From: Mitsuaria sp. GD03876
Lineage (GTDB): Bacteria > Pseudomonadota > Gammaproteobacteria > Burkholderiales > Burkholderiaceae_C
Direction of reading: 5' to 3'
Length of the DNA: 54,511 bases
Assembly (NCBI RefSeq): GCF_029840635.1
Contig: NZ_JAOCCU010000041.1
Coordinates: forward strand, 1 to 54,511
Positions 53,455 through 54,511 of this stretch are shown here, in pieces. The position numbers were made by a program, and so were the translations under genes. Position 1 is the stretch's first letter; each line of letters begins with the position of its first letter. The notes under the pieces were generated by a model, which was not told the DNA's origin, made no database searches, and was given only the letters and a program-made list of their open reading frames with translations.

Positions 53455-54511
53455 TCAGGCCTCGTCGCCGCCGATCGAGATCTCGAGCCGGGCCATCCGG
53501 TAGCGCATCTGGCGCAGCGACAGGCCCAGGCTCGCGCCGGCGGCGGTGCGGTTGTTGCGGTGCTGCTCCAGCGCCCGCAGCAGGATCTGCTTCTCGACCT
53601 CGTCCAGGTAGACGGCCAGGTCCGGCGGCAGCGGCGCGTCGCCGCGCGCCTCGGCCGGCAGCGCCGCGCCCAGCGCCGGGTCCAGCGCGCCATAGGCGGC
53701 CTCCCCCGGCGCGTCGTCCGGGCCCAGCACGCTGTCGGGCAGGCCCAGGTCGGCCAGGTCGATGCCGTCGCCGCTGGACAGCGCCAGCGCGCGGTGCAGC
53801 AGGTTCTCCAGCTCGCGCACGTTGCCCGGGAAGCTGTAGCGGGCCAGCGTGGCCAGCGCCGCCGGCGTCAGCACCGGGACCGGCGCCACGCCGGCGTCGG
53901 CGGCGATGCGCTGCAGGATGCGCGCGCTGATCGGCGCCAGGTCCTCCATGCGCTCGCGCAGCGGCGGCACGCGGATCTGGATCACGTTGAGCCGGTAATA
54001 CAAGTCCTGCCGGAAGCGCCCGCCCGCCACCTCGGCGGCGAGGTCCTTGTGCGTGGCGCTCAGCAGCCGGACGTTGACCGGCATTTCCGCCACCGCGCCG
54101 ACCGGCCGCACCGAGCGCTCCTGCAGCGCGCGCAGCAGCTTGGACTGCATCGCCAGCGGCAGGTCGCCGATCTCGTCCAGGAACAGCGTGCCGCCCTGCG
54201 CGGCCTGGAAGAAGCCCTCGCGGTCCTCGGTCGCGCCGGTGAAGGCGCCCTTGCGGTAGCCGAAGAACTCGGCCTCGAGCAGCTGTTCCGGGATCGCGCC
54301 GCAGTTGACGGCGATGAAGGGCTGCGGACGGCGCGCGCTGACGTCGTGGATCGCGCGGGCGACCAGCTCCTTGCCGGTGCCGGACTCGCCGTTGAGCAGC
54401 ACCGGCGCCATGCTGCGCGCGACCTTCTCGATCAGCTCGCGCACCTGGCGCATCGGCGCCGAGTCGCCGACCAGCCGGTCCAGCGCCGAGCTCGATCCGG
54501 TCAGCGGCGGC
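53455..54511 (-). CDS. pilR: PilR-type sigma-54 response regulator (5' end off the window)
   Basis: The C-terminal 351 residues of an NtrC-family activator; the receiver domain is beyond the right edge. Visible: Walker A GESGTGKE, sigma-54 contact loop GAFTGA, Walker B GGTLFLDEIGDL, sensor and arginine-finger regions (FRQDLYYRLNVIQIRVPPLRER), and a Fis-type DNA-binding end (EKQILLRALEQHRNNRTAAGASLGLSLRQMRYRMARL). The FFQAAQGGTLFLDEIGDLP variant and the Fis region fit PilR, which turns on pilA transcription with PilS; another NtrC-type regulator is possible without the N-terminus. An in-frame ATG at 54453 is internal. Confidence 0.78.
   Translation of the reverse strand, partial: PPLTGSSSALDRLVGDSAPMRQVRELIEKVARSMAPVLLNGESGTGKELVARAIHDVSARRPQPFIAVNCGAIPEQLLEAEFFGYRKGAFTGATEDREGFFQAAQGGTLFLDEIGDLPLAMQSKLLRALQERSVRPVGAVAEMPVNVRLLSATHKDLAAEVAGGRFRQDLYYRLNVIQIRVPPLRERMEDLAPISARILQRIAADAGVAPVPVLTPAALATLARYSFPGNVRELENLLHRALALSSGDGIDLADLGLPDSVLGPDDAPGEAAYGALDPALGAALPAEARGDAPLPPDLAVYLDEVEKQILLRALEQHRNNRTAAGASLGLSLRQMRYRMARLEISIGGDEA

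Overview
The window reads as chromosome of a high-GC betaproteobacterium of the order Burkholderiales, probably near Roseateles/Mitsuaria/Rubrivivax. This rests on very strong G/C third-position bias, the gene order rubredoxin-pilG-pilH-pilI-pilJ-chpA, the run RNB nuclease-TonB-aroE-mtgA and aroQ-accB-accC-prmA-zinc ribbon protein, and an nrdA-nrdB-histone-H1-like block. These are inferences from remembered gene order; no database was searched. Nearly all of the window is coding and most genes are core.

Layout. 1-4.5 kb, minus strand: the distal end of a Csu-like chaperone-usher locus (spore coat U pilin, chaperone; an usher would lie off the left edge), preceded by a CHASE3 histidine kinase and two response regulators. 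4.9-17.1 kb, minus strand: a diguanylate cyclase and the complete Pil-Chp chemosensory cluster for twitching motility (giant ChpA, PilJ, PilI, PilH, PilG), headed by a rubredoxin. 17.2-22.2 kb, plus strand: thiD, hemL, mpl and an AI-2E-family permease. 22.3-31 kb: a large zinc metalloprotease lipoprotein, a YqiA-like esterase, a DUF2272 protein, a psd-zntB pair, and a divergent membrane-anchored class III aminotransferase. 31.1-32 kb: a small, less GC-rich two-gene cassette (Panacea-domain protein plus a two-helix membrane protein) that looks like a toxin-antitoxin module. 32-36.4 kb: lipoprotein hydrolase, a DUF962/Mpo1-like membrane protein, a GT4 glycosyltransferase and LplT. 36.5-47.5 kb, plus strand: RNase II-family nuclease, TonB-like protein, aroE, mtgA, an unknown, a TlpA-like thioredoxin, aroQ, accBC, prmA and a zinc-ribbon membrane protein. 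47.6-54.5 kb, minus strand: a Lys/Ala/Pro-rich histone H1-like protein, nrdB, nrdA, and a PilR-type sigma-54 activator that runs off the right edge.

How the parts fit. Surface motility and attachment are over-represented: Csu-like pili with their own two-component regulators, the Chp chemosensory array, a diguanylate cyclase and PilR. Phospholipid functions (Psd, LplT, possibly the GT4 enzyme and the anchored aminotransferase) gather at 28-36 kb. The most interesting non-coding signals are in the ribonucleotide reductase region. nrdA has a promoter bracketed by two NrdR-box-like palindromes one box-width apart, followed by a roughly 200-nt leader that holds a 36-codon ORF and then an intrinsic-terminator-like structure directly before nrdA. 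nrdB has its own promoter overlapping a perfect 16-bp palindrome. A REPIN-like pair of 36-bp inverted arms lies between the glycosyltransferase and lplT. The two best candidates for something little described are the Panacea/membrane-protein pair at 31.1-32 kb and the nrdA leader at 52.9-53.1 kb.
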